This document shows positions 33,943-44,400 of a DNA stretch of 64,000 nt, in pieces. The DNA is from JAGCJX01 sp045638645 (GTDB taxonomy: Bacteria; Bacteroidota; Bacteroidia; Bacteroidales; UBA932): assembly GCA_045638645.1 (NCBI GenBank), contig JAZUBU010000016.1, positions 1 to 64,000 on the forward strand. Reading direction: 5' to 3'. A program made the translations under genes and the position numbers. Numbering within the stretch: the first letter of the stretch is position 1; each line of letters opens with the position of its first letter. The notes beneath the pieces are model-generated. The model had not been told where the DNA came from. It searched no databases and saw only the letters and a program-made list of their open reading frames with translations.

Positions 33943-36351
33943 ATGAGAGTACGTATCTGCTACCTGCTAATCTGCACCTGGATGTGCCTGCTGGTTTCCG
34001 AAATTACCGGCATTTCAAAATCCATGTACGAAACCCCTCCGGGAACCCCTGTCTCGGGCCGTATTCTGGACGAACAGGGTTCTTCCGTGGAATATGCAAC
34101 CGTCTATATCAAAGGAACCACGCTGGGAACCTTGACCAACGAAGAAGGATATTATGAATTGCACCTTCCCCATGGGCTGCACATCCTTTGTGTGGATCAC
34201 ATCGGATACAACACGATTGAAAAAGAGATCCGGATTCCGTCAAAGAACCTGGAAGCGCTTAACTTCACCCTCCAAGCCATGGCGCAGACCCTGGATGAAG
34301 CCGTTGTTACAGCATCCGGTATCAGCCGCATCCAACGTTCCGCTTTCAATGCCGTGGCGGTAGAAACGGGAGAGCTGCTCAATTCTTCCAAGAATCTCAG
34401 CGATGCCCTCTCCAAAACACCCGGCCTGAAGCTACGGGAATCCGGTGGTGTCGGCTCTGACCTGTCTTTGATGCTCGATGGATTTTCCGGCAAACACGTC
34501 AAAATTTTCATTGACGGCATTCCCCAGGAAGGCGTCGGAAGTTCCTTCTCCTTGAACAACATACCGGTCGGTTTTGCGGAACGCATCGAGGTATATCGGG
34601 GCGTCGTTCCGGTCAGTTTTGGCAGCGATGCCATTGGCGGTGTCGTCAACATCGTCACCAACAAAACGCGCAGAAAATGGTTTCTGGATGCATCCTATTC
34701 CTATGGATCGTTCAATACCCACAAATCGAGCGTACACACCGGGCAAACCCTCCGGAACGGACTGATGTGGGAACTACAGGCTTTTCAAAACTATTCCGAC
34801 AACAACTACTACATCGATGCTGCCGTTGAGGACTTTGAGACAGGCCGCATTGACCGGACCAAAAAGGAACGGGTCCAACGGTTTCATGATACATACCACA
34901 ACGAAGTACTCATTGGAAAACTCGGTGTTGTGGACAAGCATTGGGCCGACCGCCTGGTCTTCAGCCTCACTTACTCACAACAATACAAAGAAATACAAAA
35001 CGGTGTCCGTCAGGAGATTGTCTATGGAGAAAAATTCCGTCACGGCCATTCCTGGATGCCTTCTCTGGAATACATCAAACGAAACCTGGGTATCCAAGGA
35101 CTGGACCTGACCCTCACCGGCAACTACAACCGGAACAGCAGTACAAATGTGGATACAGCGCAATACAAGTACAACTGGTATGGCCAAACCAAACGGCTGA
35201 ACTCCCCCGGAGAGCAGTCCTACCAACATGCCCGCTCGGACAACAACAACTGGAATGCAACGGCCACCCTCCATTACCGCATGGCTAAACACCATACCTT
35301 CACCTTGAACCAGGTATTCAATGCCTTCCAACGCAGCAATACCTCTTTGTTGGCCAAAGAAGCACTGGTAGAAGCCATCGACAAACGGACGCAAAAAAGT
35401 ATCACCGGCCTGCAATACCGGTGGACACCCACCAGACGCTGGAACCTGTCTGCCTTTGCCAAATTCTACCAGTTGTGGGTCTCGGGCCCCATAGCTACCG
35501 ATGCCAACCAAAGCCAATATGTCCGGACCACACGCAGCGAAAACGCCCTGGGTTATGGAGTGGCCGGTTCTTATTTTCTATTGCCGGGTCTGCAAGCCAA
35601 AGTCTCCTACGAAAAGGCATACCGGCTTCCGACCATTGAGGAAATGTTCGGAGACGAGGACCTGGAGATGGGGGATATCGGAATCCGTCCTGAAAATAGT
35701 GACAACTACAACCTGAATCTCAGTTACACCCCCCAATGGGGTACCCACCACCTGTACATAGAAGGAGGATTCTTCTGGCGCGACACCCGTGACTATATCC
35801 AGCGCAACCTGGTGGATTTGAGTGGAGGCAAAACAGCAGCCAGCTACATCAACTACGGCAAAGTACAGACCGTTGGAGGCAACTTTAGCGCACGGTACGG
35901 CTATGAGAAATGGTTCTCCATTGGAGGGAACCTCACCTACATGGATGTTCGTGACAACATGAAAATTGCCATGGGAACCACCGACAAACCGAACTTGGGT
36001 TATCGGGACCGCATGCCCAACATTCCCTACCTCTTCGCCGATTTGGACGTAAACCTCACCTGGCATGACTGTGGAAAATCAGGCAATGTCCTGACCTTTC
36101 TCTACGACAACCAATACCTCCATGCCTTTTACTACTATTCTTCCCGTATCGGAAGCAACAAGGATGACTACCGGATTCCCCATCAGTTCTCACACAACAT
36201 CAGCGTGAGCTACTCGATGCAAAACGGCAAATACAACCTCTCCCTGGAATGCAGAAACCTGACCGATGAAAAGCTCTACGATAATTTCAGCCTGCAGAAA
36301 GCAGGCAGAGCCTTCTACGCAAAACTCCGCATCGCATTGGGACAACGATAA
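33943..36351 (+). CDS. xusA: TonB-dependent receptor, XusA-like (siderophore uptake)
   Basis: 802 residues. The signal peptide is followed by a carboxypeptidase-like beta domain (about 37-110; GRILDEQGSSVEYATVYIKG), then the plug (about 118-230) with DALSKTPGL and GSDAIGGVVNIVT, and a 22-strand barrel to the C-terminus. The next two genes encode a DUF4374 lipoprotein and a PepSY membrane protein. This order defines the Bacteroides xenosiderophore system XusABC, which salvages iron from enterobactin-type siderophores made by other bacteria. Other iron or haem ligands are possible. Confidence 0.85.
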   Translation: MRVRICYLLICTWMCLLVSEITGISKSMYETPPGTPVSGRILDEQGSSVEYATVYIKGTTLGTLTNEEGYYELHLPHGLHILCVDHIGYNTIEKEIRIPSKNLEALNFTLQAMAQTLDEAVVTASGISRIQRSAFNAVAVETGELLNSSKNLSDALSKTPGLKLRESGGVGSDLSLMLDGFSGKHVKIFIDGIPQEGVGSSFSLNNIPVGFAERIEVYRGVVPVSFGSDAIGGVVNIVTNKTRRKWFLDASYSYGSFNTHKSSVHTGQTLRNGLMWELQAFQNYSDNNYYIDAAVEDFETGRIDRTKKERVQRFHDTYHNEVLIGKLGVVDKHWADRLVFSLTYSQQYKEIQNGVRQEIVYGEKFRHGHSWMPSLEYIKRNLGIQGLDLTLTGNYNRNSSTNVDTAQYKYNWYGQTKRLNSPGEQSYQHARSDNNNWNATATLHYRMAKHHTFTLNQVFNAFQRSNTSLLAKEALVEAIDKRTQKSITGLQYRWTPTRRWNLSAFAKFYQLWVSGPIATDANQSQYVRTTRSENALGYGVAGSYFLLPGLQAKVSYEKAYRLPTIEEMFGDEDLEMGDIGIRPENSDNYNLNLSYTPQWGTHHLYIEGGFFWRDTRDYIQRNLVDLSGGKTAASYINYGKVQTVGGNFSARYGYEKWFSIGGNLTYMDVRDNMKIAMGTTDKPNLGYRDRMPNIPYLFADLDVNLTWHDCGKSGNVLTFLYDNQYLHAFYYYSSRIGSNKDDYRIPHQFSHNISVSYSMQNGKYNLSLECRNLTDEKLYDNFSLQKAGRAFYAKLRIALGQR

Positions 36352-36376
36352 GAAAATCAATAAAATAGTTATAATT

Positions 36377-37777
36377 ATGAAAAAAAGAATCCAATTCAGC
36401 AACGGGCTGCTGCTCTGCGGATGGATGTTTGTAACCATCGCTTGCAGTCAGGAAAGCCATCCCGAGGACAAGTTACCCGTTGGAGGCAACTACGTCCTTG
36501 CCACACAAGGACAATTTTCCAACACCACAACCCATGCACTTGTAACGGCAACCTCTTTGGAAGCAGGTTCCGTCGGTATGGAAAACGGCCTGGTCAACGA
36601 CGGAGCCTCCTACTGGATCTTCCACTCCAACCAGTACCTTTATGGATTGACCTACAACCAAGGCAATGCCGGTATCACCCGTTCCTACATCATGGATGAC
36701 GAAAATCATCTGCAGGCCCGACCGGCAGAATACGCCATCCGCCGCTTTACAACCTATGGTCTCTACAACCAGTACATCCTCACGACCTCGACCGGAGACG
36801 GACCTGTAGAATCAGCCGACGCCTACGGTTATCTGCCGAAAACCTTCCTGGTATCGTACCTGGATGTGGAAAAAGAAACCTACACCACCAACGACACGCA
36901 AGACCAACGGTATCGTTCCGAGAACTTCCTCGGTAACGGAGAATTTGTAACCTTGGCCGGTTTTCAAGAAAGGGATGGCAAACTATTTTCCGCGGCTGTC
37001 CCGATGGGTCTGAGCCAATACGGAGTCAAAGCAGACAACGGCAAGTGGGTACGTCCCGGTTACGAGGACCTGATCAAAACCGAGTCCGGTGGTTCCGGTA
37101 GCGGAGCCTACAAAGAAGGCGAGCTGCAATGGACACAATATCCTGACGAATGCTGGATTGCCATCTTCACCGACGAGACCTTGCAGGAACGAAAACTCAT
37201 CAAAACCGACCGGCTCAGTTATGCCTGTGGCCGCAACAAATCCCAATACTACCAGATGATTTGGGCCGATGAGCTGGGCGACATTTATGTCTTCTCACCC
37301 TCTTATGCCAAGTACATGAGTGACAGTCGCCAACAGACTACCCTTCCGGCCGGTGTGATGCGAATCCGGAAAGGTACCGAAGAATTTGATCCGAATTACT
37401 ACTACAACCTGGAGGAACTGGCCGAAGGACGATCCTTCCTGCGTACCTGGCCCGTGGGAGACAGCAAGTTTCTGATGCTCATGTACAGCGAAGCTCTAGA
37501 TCCCGGCAAAACAATGACAGCCAATCAATTGGCAATTTTTGATGCCAGCACCGGAACCTTGACTCCCGTCACCGGACTCCCGAGTCCCGACAGCATTTCC
37601 GGCTTTGGCAACACCCCTTATGCCGAAGGCAAGTGCGCCTACATAGCAGTAACCACCACAAACGACTACCCGGCCATTTACGTCATCAACACCCAAGACG
37701 CCACGGCAACCAAGGGATTGAGCATTGAGGCTACACAAATCAACGGATTGGGTAAATTATATCCCCTGCAACGATGA
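36377..37777 (+). CDS. xusB: DUF4374 surface lipoprotein, XusB-like
   Basis: 466 residues from the ATG at 36377; the frame upstream of it overlaps xusA and is not used. The signal peptide has the lipobox VTIAC. The mature part is a beta-propeller-like DUF4374 domain with repeats such as GGNYVLATQGQF and NTPYAEGKCAYIAVTT. In Bacteroides XusB binds ferric enterobactin and is carried on outer-membrane vesicles. It overlaps xusC by four bases. Confidence 0.8.
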   Translation: MKKRIQFSNGLLLCGWMFVTIACSQESHPEDKLPVGGNYVLATQGQFSNTTTHALVTATSLEAGSVGMENGLVNDGASYWIFHSNQYLYGLTYNQGNAGITRSYIMDDENHLQARPAEYAIRRFTTYGLYNQYILTTSTGDGPVESADAYGYLPKTFLVSYLDVEKETYTTNDTQDQRYRSENFLGNGEFVTLAGFQERDGKLFSAAVPMGLSQYGVKADNGKWVRPGYEDLIKTESGGSGSGAYKEGELQWTQYPDECWIAIFTDETLQERKLIKTDRLSYACGRNKSQYYQMIWADELGDIYVFSPSYAKYMSDSRQQTTLPAGVMRIRKGTEEFDPNYYYNLEELAEGRSFLRTWPVGDSKFLMLMYSEALDPGKTMTANQLAIFDASTGTLTPVTGLPSPDSISGFGNTPYAEGKCAYIAVTTTNDYPAIYVINTQDATATKGLSIEATQINGLGKLYPLQR

Positions 37778-38880
37778 TGATGAAGAAAATATTCAAAAAA
37801 TTACATCTCTGGCTATCCCTTCCCTTGGGTATCGTGATGAGCATCACCTGCTTTAGCGGTGCGATGCTCATCTTCGAGAACGAAATCACCGAACAAGCCC
37901 AAAAGAATCTGCAATTTGTCAAAACAGTCGAGGAGGAGACTCTTCCGATTGAAGTACTGCTTGAACAGGTAACCCCTACATTGGACAACGGCGTGGAAAT
38001 CACAGGGGTCACGGTTTCAAAGGATCCTCGCCGTGCCTACAAAATCAACTTGTCCAAACCCAAAAGGGCCGGAATCTACATCGATCCGTACACTGGTGAA
38101 ATATTGGGTAAAACAGAACGCCTGCCCTTCTTTCAGGTCATGTTCCGGCTGCACCGATGGCTGATGGACAGCAAGCCGGCTGATGGTGGAATTTTCTGGG
38201 GCAAAGTCATTGTTGGTATTTCGACTGCATTGATGGCTATCATCTTGCTGACCGGGCTCATCATCTGGATCCCCAAAAACCGGAAGTCCCTGCGCAACCG
38301 CCTCACGGTTCAATTACGCAAAGGCCGGCGCAGATTCTGGTACGACCTGCACGTCGCAGGGGGCTTCTATGCAGCGATCCTGCTGCTAGCCATGGCCCTA
38401 ACGGGCCTGACCTGGTCCTTCCCGGCATACCGTGATGCTTTTTACTATCTTTTGGGGGCAGATACAAAAGGTAACAAAATTGTTAACAAGGTTAACAAAG
38501 ATGTTTCACGCACTGATAATAAAACTTTTGTATATTCACAGTGGGAAAACGTGTTGCACCAGGTAGCCCAAGAGAATCCCGCATACAAACAGATCACCCT
38601 CCAGCCGGGAAAGGCACAAGTATCGTTCGCAAAATGGGGAAACCAACGGGCTTCGGACCAATATACTTTTGACCAGGTAACCGGACAGATCACCGGTCTC
38701 ACCCGGTACGAAGAATCCCCCAAAAACACCAAAATCCGCGGATGGATCTACAGCCTGCACGTCGGCAACTGGGGCGGTTACTTCTCAAGGATCCTCTGGT
38801 TTTTGGCCGCGATGATGGGAGCGGCCCTCCCCCTCTCCGGCTACTACCTGTGGTTCAAACGAATGCGTAAGCAAAACTAG
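37774..38880 (+). CDS. xusC: PepSY-domain inner-membrane protein, XusC-like ferric reductase
   Basis: 368 residues with about four transmembrane segments in the PepSY_TM arrangement: KKLHLWLSLPLGIVMSITCFSGAML at the N-terminus, a periplasmic PepSY domain (about 50-105), then FRLHRWLMDS and WYDLHVAGGFYAAILLL. Conserved histidines in the membrane segments can bind haem. It is expected to reduce siderophore iron at the inner membrane. The start is uncertain among ATGs at 37774, 37777 and 37780. Its 3' end overlaps the convergent NfeD gene by four bases. Confidence 0.82.
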   Translation: MMMKKIFKKLHLWLSLPLGIVMSITCFSGAMLIFENEITEQAQKNLQFVKTVEEETLPIEVLLEQVTPTLDNGVEITGVTVSKDPRRAYKINLSKPKRAGIYIDPYTGEILGKTERLPFFQVMFRLHRWLMDSKPADGGIFWGKVIVGISTALMAIILLTGLIIWIPKNRKSLRNRLTVQLRKGRRRFWYDLHVAGGFYAAILLLAMALTGLTWSFPAYRDAFYYLLGADTKGNKIVNKVNKDVSRTDNKTFVYSQWENVLHQVAQENPAYKQITLQPGKAQVSFAKWGNQRASDQYTFDQVTGQITGLTRYEESPKNTKIRGWIYSLHVGNWGGYFSRILWFLAAMMGAALPLSGYYLWFKRMRKQN

Positions 38881-40289
38881 CCGATCTGTTCGCAATACAG
38901 ACGGCCCAGTTCGATTCGGACAATCCGAACCCGTTCTCCTGCCATTGCCGATCCGATTTCGATCTGTGCATCGAACCATTTTCCGTCGATTTCGACCTTG
39001 CCGGAAGGACGCAACGCCGTAACAACCCGAGCCTCTCGCCCGATCAACAATGCGAGGGGCTCTTTCTCTACCCCCACATAGCCGGCAGCTTCATCCAAAT
39101 TGGTCTTCAAGGCAATATGTCCAAAGGCGCGCATTTCGTAGATCCGACCAGCGCCCCAGATAGCAAAAATCAGCACTGCCAGGAAAGAGCCCGTAACAAT
39201 CAGCAGGGGCTGCAAAACCGGCAGCAGGTTCAATGTACCCTCAAAATACAGCACCTCGTTGTCCACCATGGCAAAAATCAGGGAGCCGAATGCCATCAGG
39301 ATACCGGCTATACCAAAAAAGCCAAAACCAGGAAAAGCAAATAGTTCAACCGCTATAAATATCACCCCAAGGAAAAACAAGGCAATTTCCCAATGCATGG
39401 CCAAGCCTTCCAAATACAAGGGTGAGAAATAAAGCAACGCTCCGGCAATAGCAACGATGAGCGGAAACCCAATTCCGGGACTCTGCATTTCGAAGTAGAT
39501 TCCCCCAATGATCATCATCAGAAAGAGACTCTGCAACATCGGTGACATGAGGATCAACAACAACTGCTGTACCCAGGACAATTCCTGGTGTTTCAGTTCA
39601 TACCCTTGCGGAGCGAGACAAGCGGCCACCGCTTCCACCGATTCCGCATAGCCTTCGCAATAACCGGCCGCCCGCGCCTCTTCCGGTGTGAACGTCAAGA
39701 CATTCGCCGTATCGGTCATCTGCTGGGCAATCTGGGGATCCCGGTGCCATACCTCGACGGGACCGTACGGTCCTTGCACGATCTTTTTTCCATGGGCTTC
39801 TGCCGTTGAACGCATCATGCCCCGCATAAAGGACTGATACTTGTCAGGCATCACTTCTCCCTGCTGGTTCACAACCGTAGCCGCTCCGATGGAACTCCCC
39901 GTACGCATATAAATGGAGTCACAGGCAATGGAAATCAATGCCCCCGCAGAAGCAGCCTGCACGTTGATGAAAGATATCGTCGGAATGGGGCATTGCAACA
40001 AAGCGGTCCGAATGCTGTCGGCCGCATCCACCGCACCACCATAGGTATTCATATCGATGATCAGGTAATCGGCCGGCAAAGCAACCGCCTCCTGGATTCC
40101 CAGGTTGATCTTCCGCATCGAAGACCGGTCAATATCCTGTTTCAAATCAATGACATATATTTTAGCGGCATCACGCTCCTGCGAGGAGTGCTGCGATGGA
40201 CTTGCCTGCACATAGATACAAGACAAAAAAGGGAGCAGAAGCAATGACCACAATACGGCCAGCCAATGCAATCTGGGTCGTAAATTCAT
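38877..40289 (-). CDS. NfeD family membrane protease (ClpP-like domain plus NfeD C-terminus)
   Basis: 470 residues. A signal peptide (1-29) is followed by a ClpP/S49-like protease domain (about 42-215) with IIDMNTYGGAVDAA and the nucleophile S114 in QAASAGAL. Lys150 is a plausible general base. Several membrane spans lie around 240-370, and a C-terminal OB-fold NfeD domain around 400-470. Such proteases cut membrane proteins such as stomatins or work with SPFH proteins in membrane quality control. No SPFH partner gene is next to it. Confidence 0.88.
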   Translation of the reverse strand: MNLRPRLHWLAVLWSLLLLPFLSCIYVQASPSQHSSQERDAAKIYVIDLKQDIDRSSMRKINLGIQEAVALPADYLIIDMNTYGGAVDAADSIRTALLQCPIPTISFINVQAASAGALISIACDSIYMRTGSSIGAATVVNQQGEVMPDKYQSFMRGMMRSTAEAHGKKIVQGPYGPVEVWHRDPQIAQQMTDTANVLTFTPEEARAAGYCEGYAESVEAVAACLAPQGYELKHQELSWVQQLLLILMSPMLQSLFLMMIIGGIYFEMQSPGIGFPLIVAIAGALLYFSPLYLEGLAMHWEIALFFLGVIFIAVELFAFPGFGFFGIAGILMAFGSLIFAMVDNEVLYFEGTLNLLPVLQPLLIVTGSFLAVLIFAIWGAGRIYEMRAFGHIALKTNLDEAAGYVGVEKEPLALLIGREARVVTALRPSGKVEIDGKWFDAQIEIGSAMAGERVRIVRIELGRLYCEQIG

Positions 40290-40315
40290 CTGGATTTTCT
40301 TTTAAGAATGTATGG

Positions 40316-40323
40316 CAAAGATA
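40316..40323 (-). promoter_or_regulatory. -7 element of the nfeD-type gene
   Basis: Minus-strand TATCTTTG fits TAnnTTTG, 27 bases before the ATG at 40289. No clear -33. Confidence 0.4.
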
Positions 40324-40345
40324 ATACAAAAACGGATAAAAATGG

Positions 40346-40353
40346 TATATTTG
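40346..40353 (+). promoter_or_regulatory. -7 element of the carAB promoter
   Basis: TATATTTG ends 9 bases before the carA ATG at 40363, so the transcript is nearly leaderless. An ORF start at 40312 would lie upstream of transcription. Confidence 0.5.
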
Positions 40354-40362
40354 CACTTTAGT

Positions 40363-41439
40363 ATGAAACGAGCAACTTTAATCCTGGAAAATGGCCTTGA
40401 ATTCAAAGGCTATTCATTTGGATACGAGGCTTCTGCAGATGGCGAAGTCGTATTCAGTACCGCGATGGTCGGTTATCCTGAAAGTCTCACGGATCCTTCT
40501 TTCTCCGGTCAACTCCTGTGTGTTACATTCCCCCTGGTCGGCAATTATGGCGTTCCCGAAGACAGAATCGACGCTATGGGCCTGCATCAGAATTATGAAT
40601 CGGAAAGAATCCACGTCCGAGGCGTGATCATTTCCGATTATTCATTCAACTACAGCCACTGGAGTGCCGTAAAGAGTCTGGATCAATGGCTAAAAGAAGA
40701 AAAGATTCCTGGGCTGTTTGGCATTGATACCCGCGAATTGACCAAAATCCTGCGCGACAACGGATCCATGTTGGGCCGTATCGTTCCGGAAGGGGATACT
40801 ACCACCGGCCCGTTCTACAACCCGAACCTGGACAACCAATTGGCCCTGGCCAGCTGTAAGGAAGTCATCCACTACCCTTCCAGCAACCCGAATGCCAAAC
40901 GCGTCGTCTTGGCCGACTATGGTGTCAAACACAACATCATCCGCCACCTCATCAACCGTGGCGTTGAACTCATCCGCGTACCGTGGGATTATGATTTCAA
41001 CCAATTGGAATACGATGGTCTCTTCTTGTCGAATGGACCCGGTAACCCGGCTTATTGCGACGAAGCCGTGAACCACATCCGCCGTGCCATCGAACTGGAG
41101 AAACCCATCTTTGGTATCTGCATGGGTAACCAATTGCTGGCCCGTGCCGCCGGTGCTCAAACCTATAAACTGAAATACGGCCACCGCAGCCACAACCAAC
41201 CCGTTCGTCTGGTGGGTACCAACAAGTGTTTCATCACATCCCAAAACCACGGTTTTGCCATCGACGAATCGACCTTGGGTGCGGATTGGGAACCCTTGTT
41301 CGTAAACATGAACGACGGTACCAACGAGGGTATCCGCCACAAGAGCGGACGCTTCTACTCGGCGCAATTCCACCCGGAAGCGGCCAGCGGACCGACTGAT
41401 ACCGAATTTTTGTTTGACGATTTCCTTAATCTCTTATAG
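40363..41439 (+). CDS. carA: Carbamoyl-phosphate synthase small chain (glutaminase)
   Basis: 358 residues from the ATG at 40363 (MKRATLILENGLEFKG), chosen because the -7 element lies just upstream. The N-terminal CarA domain is followed by a class-I glutamine amidotransferase with LFLSNGPGNP, FGICMGNQLLA (catalytic cysteine) and QFHPEAA with later Asp/Glu. It supplies ammonia to CarB for carbamoyl phosphate in pyrimidine and arginine synthesis. The carB gene follows after 9 bases. Confidence 0.95.
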   Translation: MKRATLILENGLEFKGYSFGYEASADGEVVFSTAMVGYPESLTDPSFSGQLLCVTFPLVGNYGVPEDRIDAMGLHQNYESERIHVRGVIISDYSFNYSHWSAVKSLDQWLKEEKIPGLFGIDTRELTKILRDNGSMLGRIVPEGDTTTGPFYNPNLDNQLALASCKEVIHYPSSNPNAKRVVLADYGVKHNIIRHLINRGVELIRVPWDYDFNQLEYDGLFLSNGPGNPAYCDEAVNHIRRAIELEKPIFGICMGNQLLARAAGAQTYKLKYGHRSHNQPVRLVGTNKCFITSQNHGFAIDESTLGADWEPLFVNMNDGTNEGIRHKSGRFYSAQFHPEAASGPTDTEFLFDDFLNLL

Positions 41440-41448
41440 TCCCGAGTT

Positions 41449-44400
41449 ATGTTGGATCAAAAATTTAAGAAAGTACTGCTCCTGGGTTCAGGAGCGCTGA
41501 AAATCGGCGAAGCCGGAGAATTTGACTATTCAGGCTCACAAGCCTTGAAAGCGATGCGGGAAGAAGGAATCTACACCGTTCTGATCAACCCCAACATTGC
41601 AACCGTACAAACGTCTGAAGGCGTAGCCGATAAAATATATTTCCTTCCGGTAACTCCTCACTTTGTTGAAGAAGTTATCAAAAAAGAACGTCCGGACGGC
41701 ATCCTGCTTGCCTTCGGTGGACAAACGGCCTTGAACTGCGGCGTCAGCCTGTACCGGGACGGCATTCTCGACAAATACAATGTGCGTGTGCTGGGTACTC
41801 CGGTACAAGCTATCATCGATACCGAAGACCGTGAACTCTTCGTCAAGAAACTGGACGAAATCAACGTGAAGACCATCAAGAGTGTTGCCGTTGAAAGTCT
41901 GGAAGATGCCTTGAAGGCTGCCAACGAATTGGGTTACCCTGTCATCCTGCGTGCCGCTTACGCATTGGGAGGCCTTGGCAGCGGTTTCTGCAACGATGAT
42001 GCAGAACTGACAGCCCTGGCGGAAAAGTCCTTCTCCTACTCTCCCCAAGTGCTGGTGGAAAAGTCACTCAAAGGATGGAAGGAAATCGAATACGAAGTGG
42101 TTCGGGATGCTTACGACAACTGCATCACCGTCTGCAACATGGAAAACTTCGACCCCCTCGGTATCCACACCGGAGAAAGTATCGTGGTTTCCCCTTCACA
42201 AACCCTGACGAACTCGGAGTTCCACATGCTCCGCGAATTGGCCATCCGCATTGTACGCCACATCGGCATTGTCGGTGAATGTAACGTACAATATGCCTTT
42301 GACCCGGAATCCGACGACTACCGCGTCATCGAAGTCAATGCTCGTTTGAGCCGTTCTTCGGCTCTGGCTTCCAAAGCGACCGGTTATCCGTTGGCATTCG
42401 TAGCAGCCAAATTGGGCTTGGGTTACGGCTTGTTTGAACTGAAAAACTCGGTTACCAAAACCACACCGGCTTACTTCGAACCGGCATTGGACTACGTGGT
42501 CTGCAAGATCCCCCGCTGGGACTTGACCAAATTCCAGGGCGTATCCCGTGAGATCGGTAGTAGTATGAAGAGTGTCGGCGAAGTCATGGCCATCGGTCGT
42601 ACCTTCGAGGAAGCCCTCCAAAAGGGTCTCCGGATGATCGGACAAGGCGCACACGGCTTCACCGCCAACAAAGAGATCGTCGTTCCCGACATCGACAAAG
42701 CTTTGAGAGAGCCTACTGACAAACGGATCTTTGTCATTTCCAAGGCTTTCCAAAAAGGATATACCGTAGATCAAATCCACGAACTCACTCGGATTGACCG
42801 CTGGTTCCTGGAAAAACTCTACAACCTGATCCGCACTGCCAAACAATTGGAAAATTTGTCCGATCTGAAAGAATTGGACGAAGAATTGCTCCGTTTGGCC
42901 AAATCCCAAGGTTTCTCCGACTTCCAGATCGGCCGTCACATCTACAAGGACAGCATTGACGCCGAAGAATGTGTGAAGATCGTCCGCCAATACCGCAAAT
43001 CCATGGGCGTTCTTCCTGTGGTCAAACAAATCGATACCTTGGCGGCAGAATTCCCTGCACAAACCAACTACCTGTACCTCACTTACAACGGAACCGCATC
43101 GGATGTCCACTACCTGGGCGACCGCAAATCCGTTATTGTATTGGGTTCGGGTGCCTACCGGATCGGTAGTTCCGTAGAATTTGACTGGTGTAGCGTAAAT
43201 GCCCTTCAAACCATCAAAGAACGTGGCTGGAGAGGGGTCATGATCAACTACAACCCGGAAACCGTTTCCACAGACTACGACATCTGCGACCGTCTGTACT
43301 TCGATGAGCTGACCTTTGAACGTGTATTGGACATCTACGATCTGGAACAACCTCATGGTATGATTGTATCCGTTGGTGGCCAGATCCCCAACAACCTGGC
43401 CATCCGTCTGGACGAAGCCGGAGTTCCTCTGCTTGGAACGGCTGCACGTTTCATCGACAACGCAGAAGACCGCCACAAATTCTCCTCCATGCTGGACCGT
43501 CTGGGCGTAGACCAACCACGTTGGAAAGAATTGTCCTCGATGGAAGATGTAAACGAATTCGTACACCAGGTAGGTTATCCGGTGTTGGTTCGTCCTTCTT
43601 ATGTACTTTCCGGTGCCGCCATGAACGTTTGCTCGAACGATGACGAATTGTACGAATTCCTCCGTTTGGCTGCCAACGTATCCAAAAAGCACCCGGTCGT
43701 AGTCAGCGAATTCATCCAAAATGCCAAAGAAATTGAGTTGGATGCAGTAGCCGACCGCGGTGAAGTCATTGCCTACGCCATTTCTGAACACATTGAATTT
43801 GCCGGGGTACACTCGGGGGATGCAACCATCCAGTTCCCGCCCCAAAAATTGTATGTGGAAACTGCCCGCCGCATCAAGAAGATCGCCCGTAAAATTGCTG
43901 GCGAACTCCAGATCTCGGGTCCCTTCAACATCCAATTCCTGGCAAAAGAAAATGATATCAAAGTTATCGAATGCAACCTTCGTGCATCCCGCAGTTTCCC
44001 GTTCGTTTCCAAAGTACTGAAAATCAACTTTATCGAATTGGCAACCCGCATCATGCTCGGGGAACGCATCAACCCGCCCCACAAGAGCGCCTTTGACTTG
44101 GATTATGTCGGTGTCAAAGCATCACAATTCTCCTTCTCCCGTCTGCAAAAGGCAGACCCGGTTTTGGGCGTAGACATGGCCTCTACCGGTGAAGTCGGCT
44201 GCATCGGTGACGACTCCAACGAAGCCATCCTGAAAGCCATGCTGTCAGTCGGATACCGCGTTCCTGAAAAGAACATCCTCATCTCGTCCGGAGACAGCAA
44301 GAAGAAGGCTGAACTGCTCACCGCATGCAAGCTCCTGGCAGACAAAGGATACAAACTCTTTGCAACCGGCGGTTCCCACCAATACCTGGTGGACAACGGT

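Noticed and set aside
42196..44082. 628-codon minus-strand ORF
   Set aside because: Antisense to carB, whose motifs are intact over this region. Typical shadow of a highly biased coding frame.
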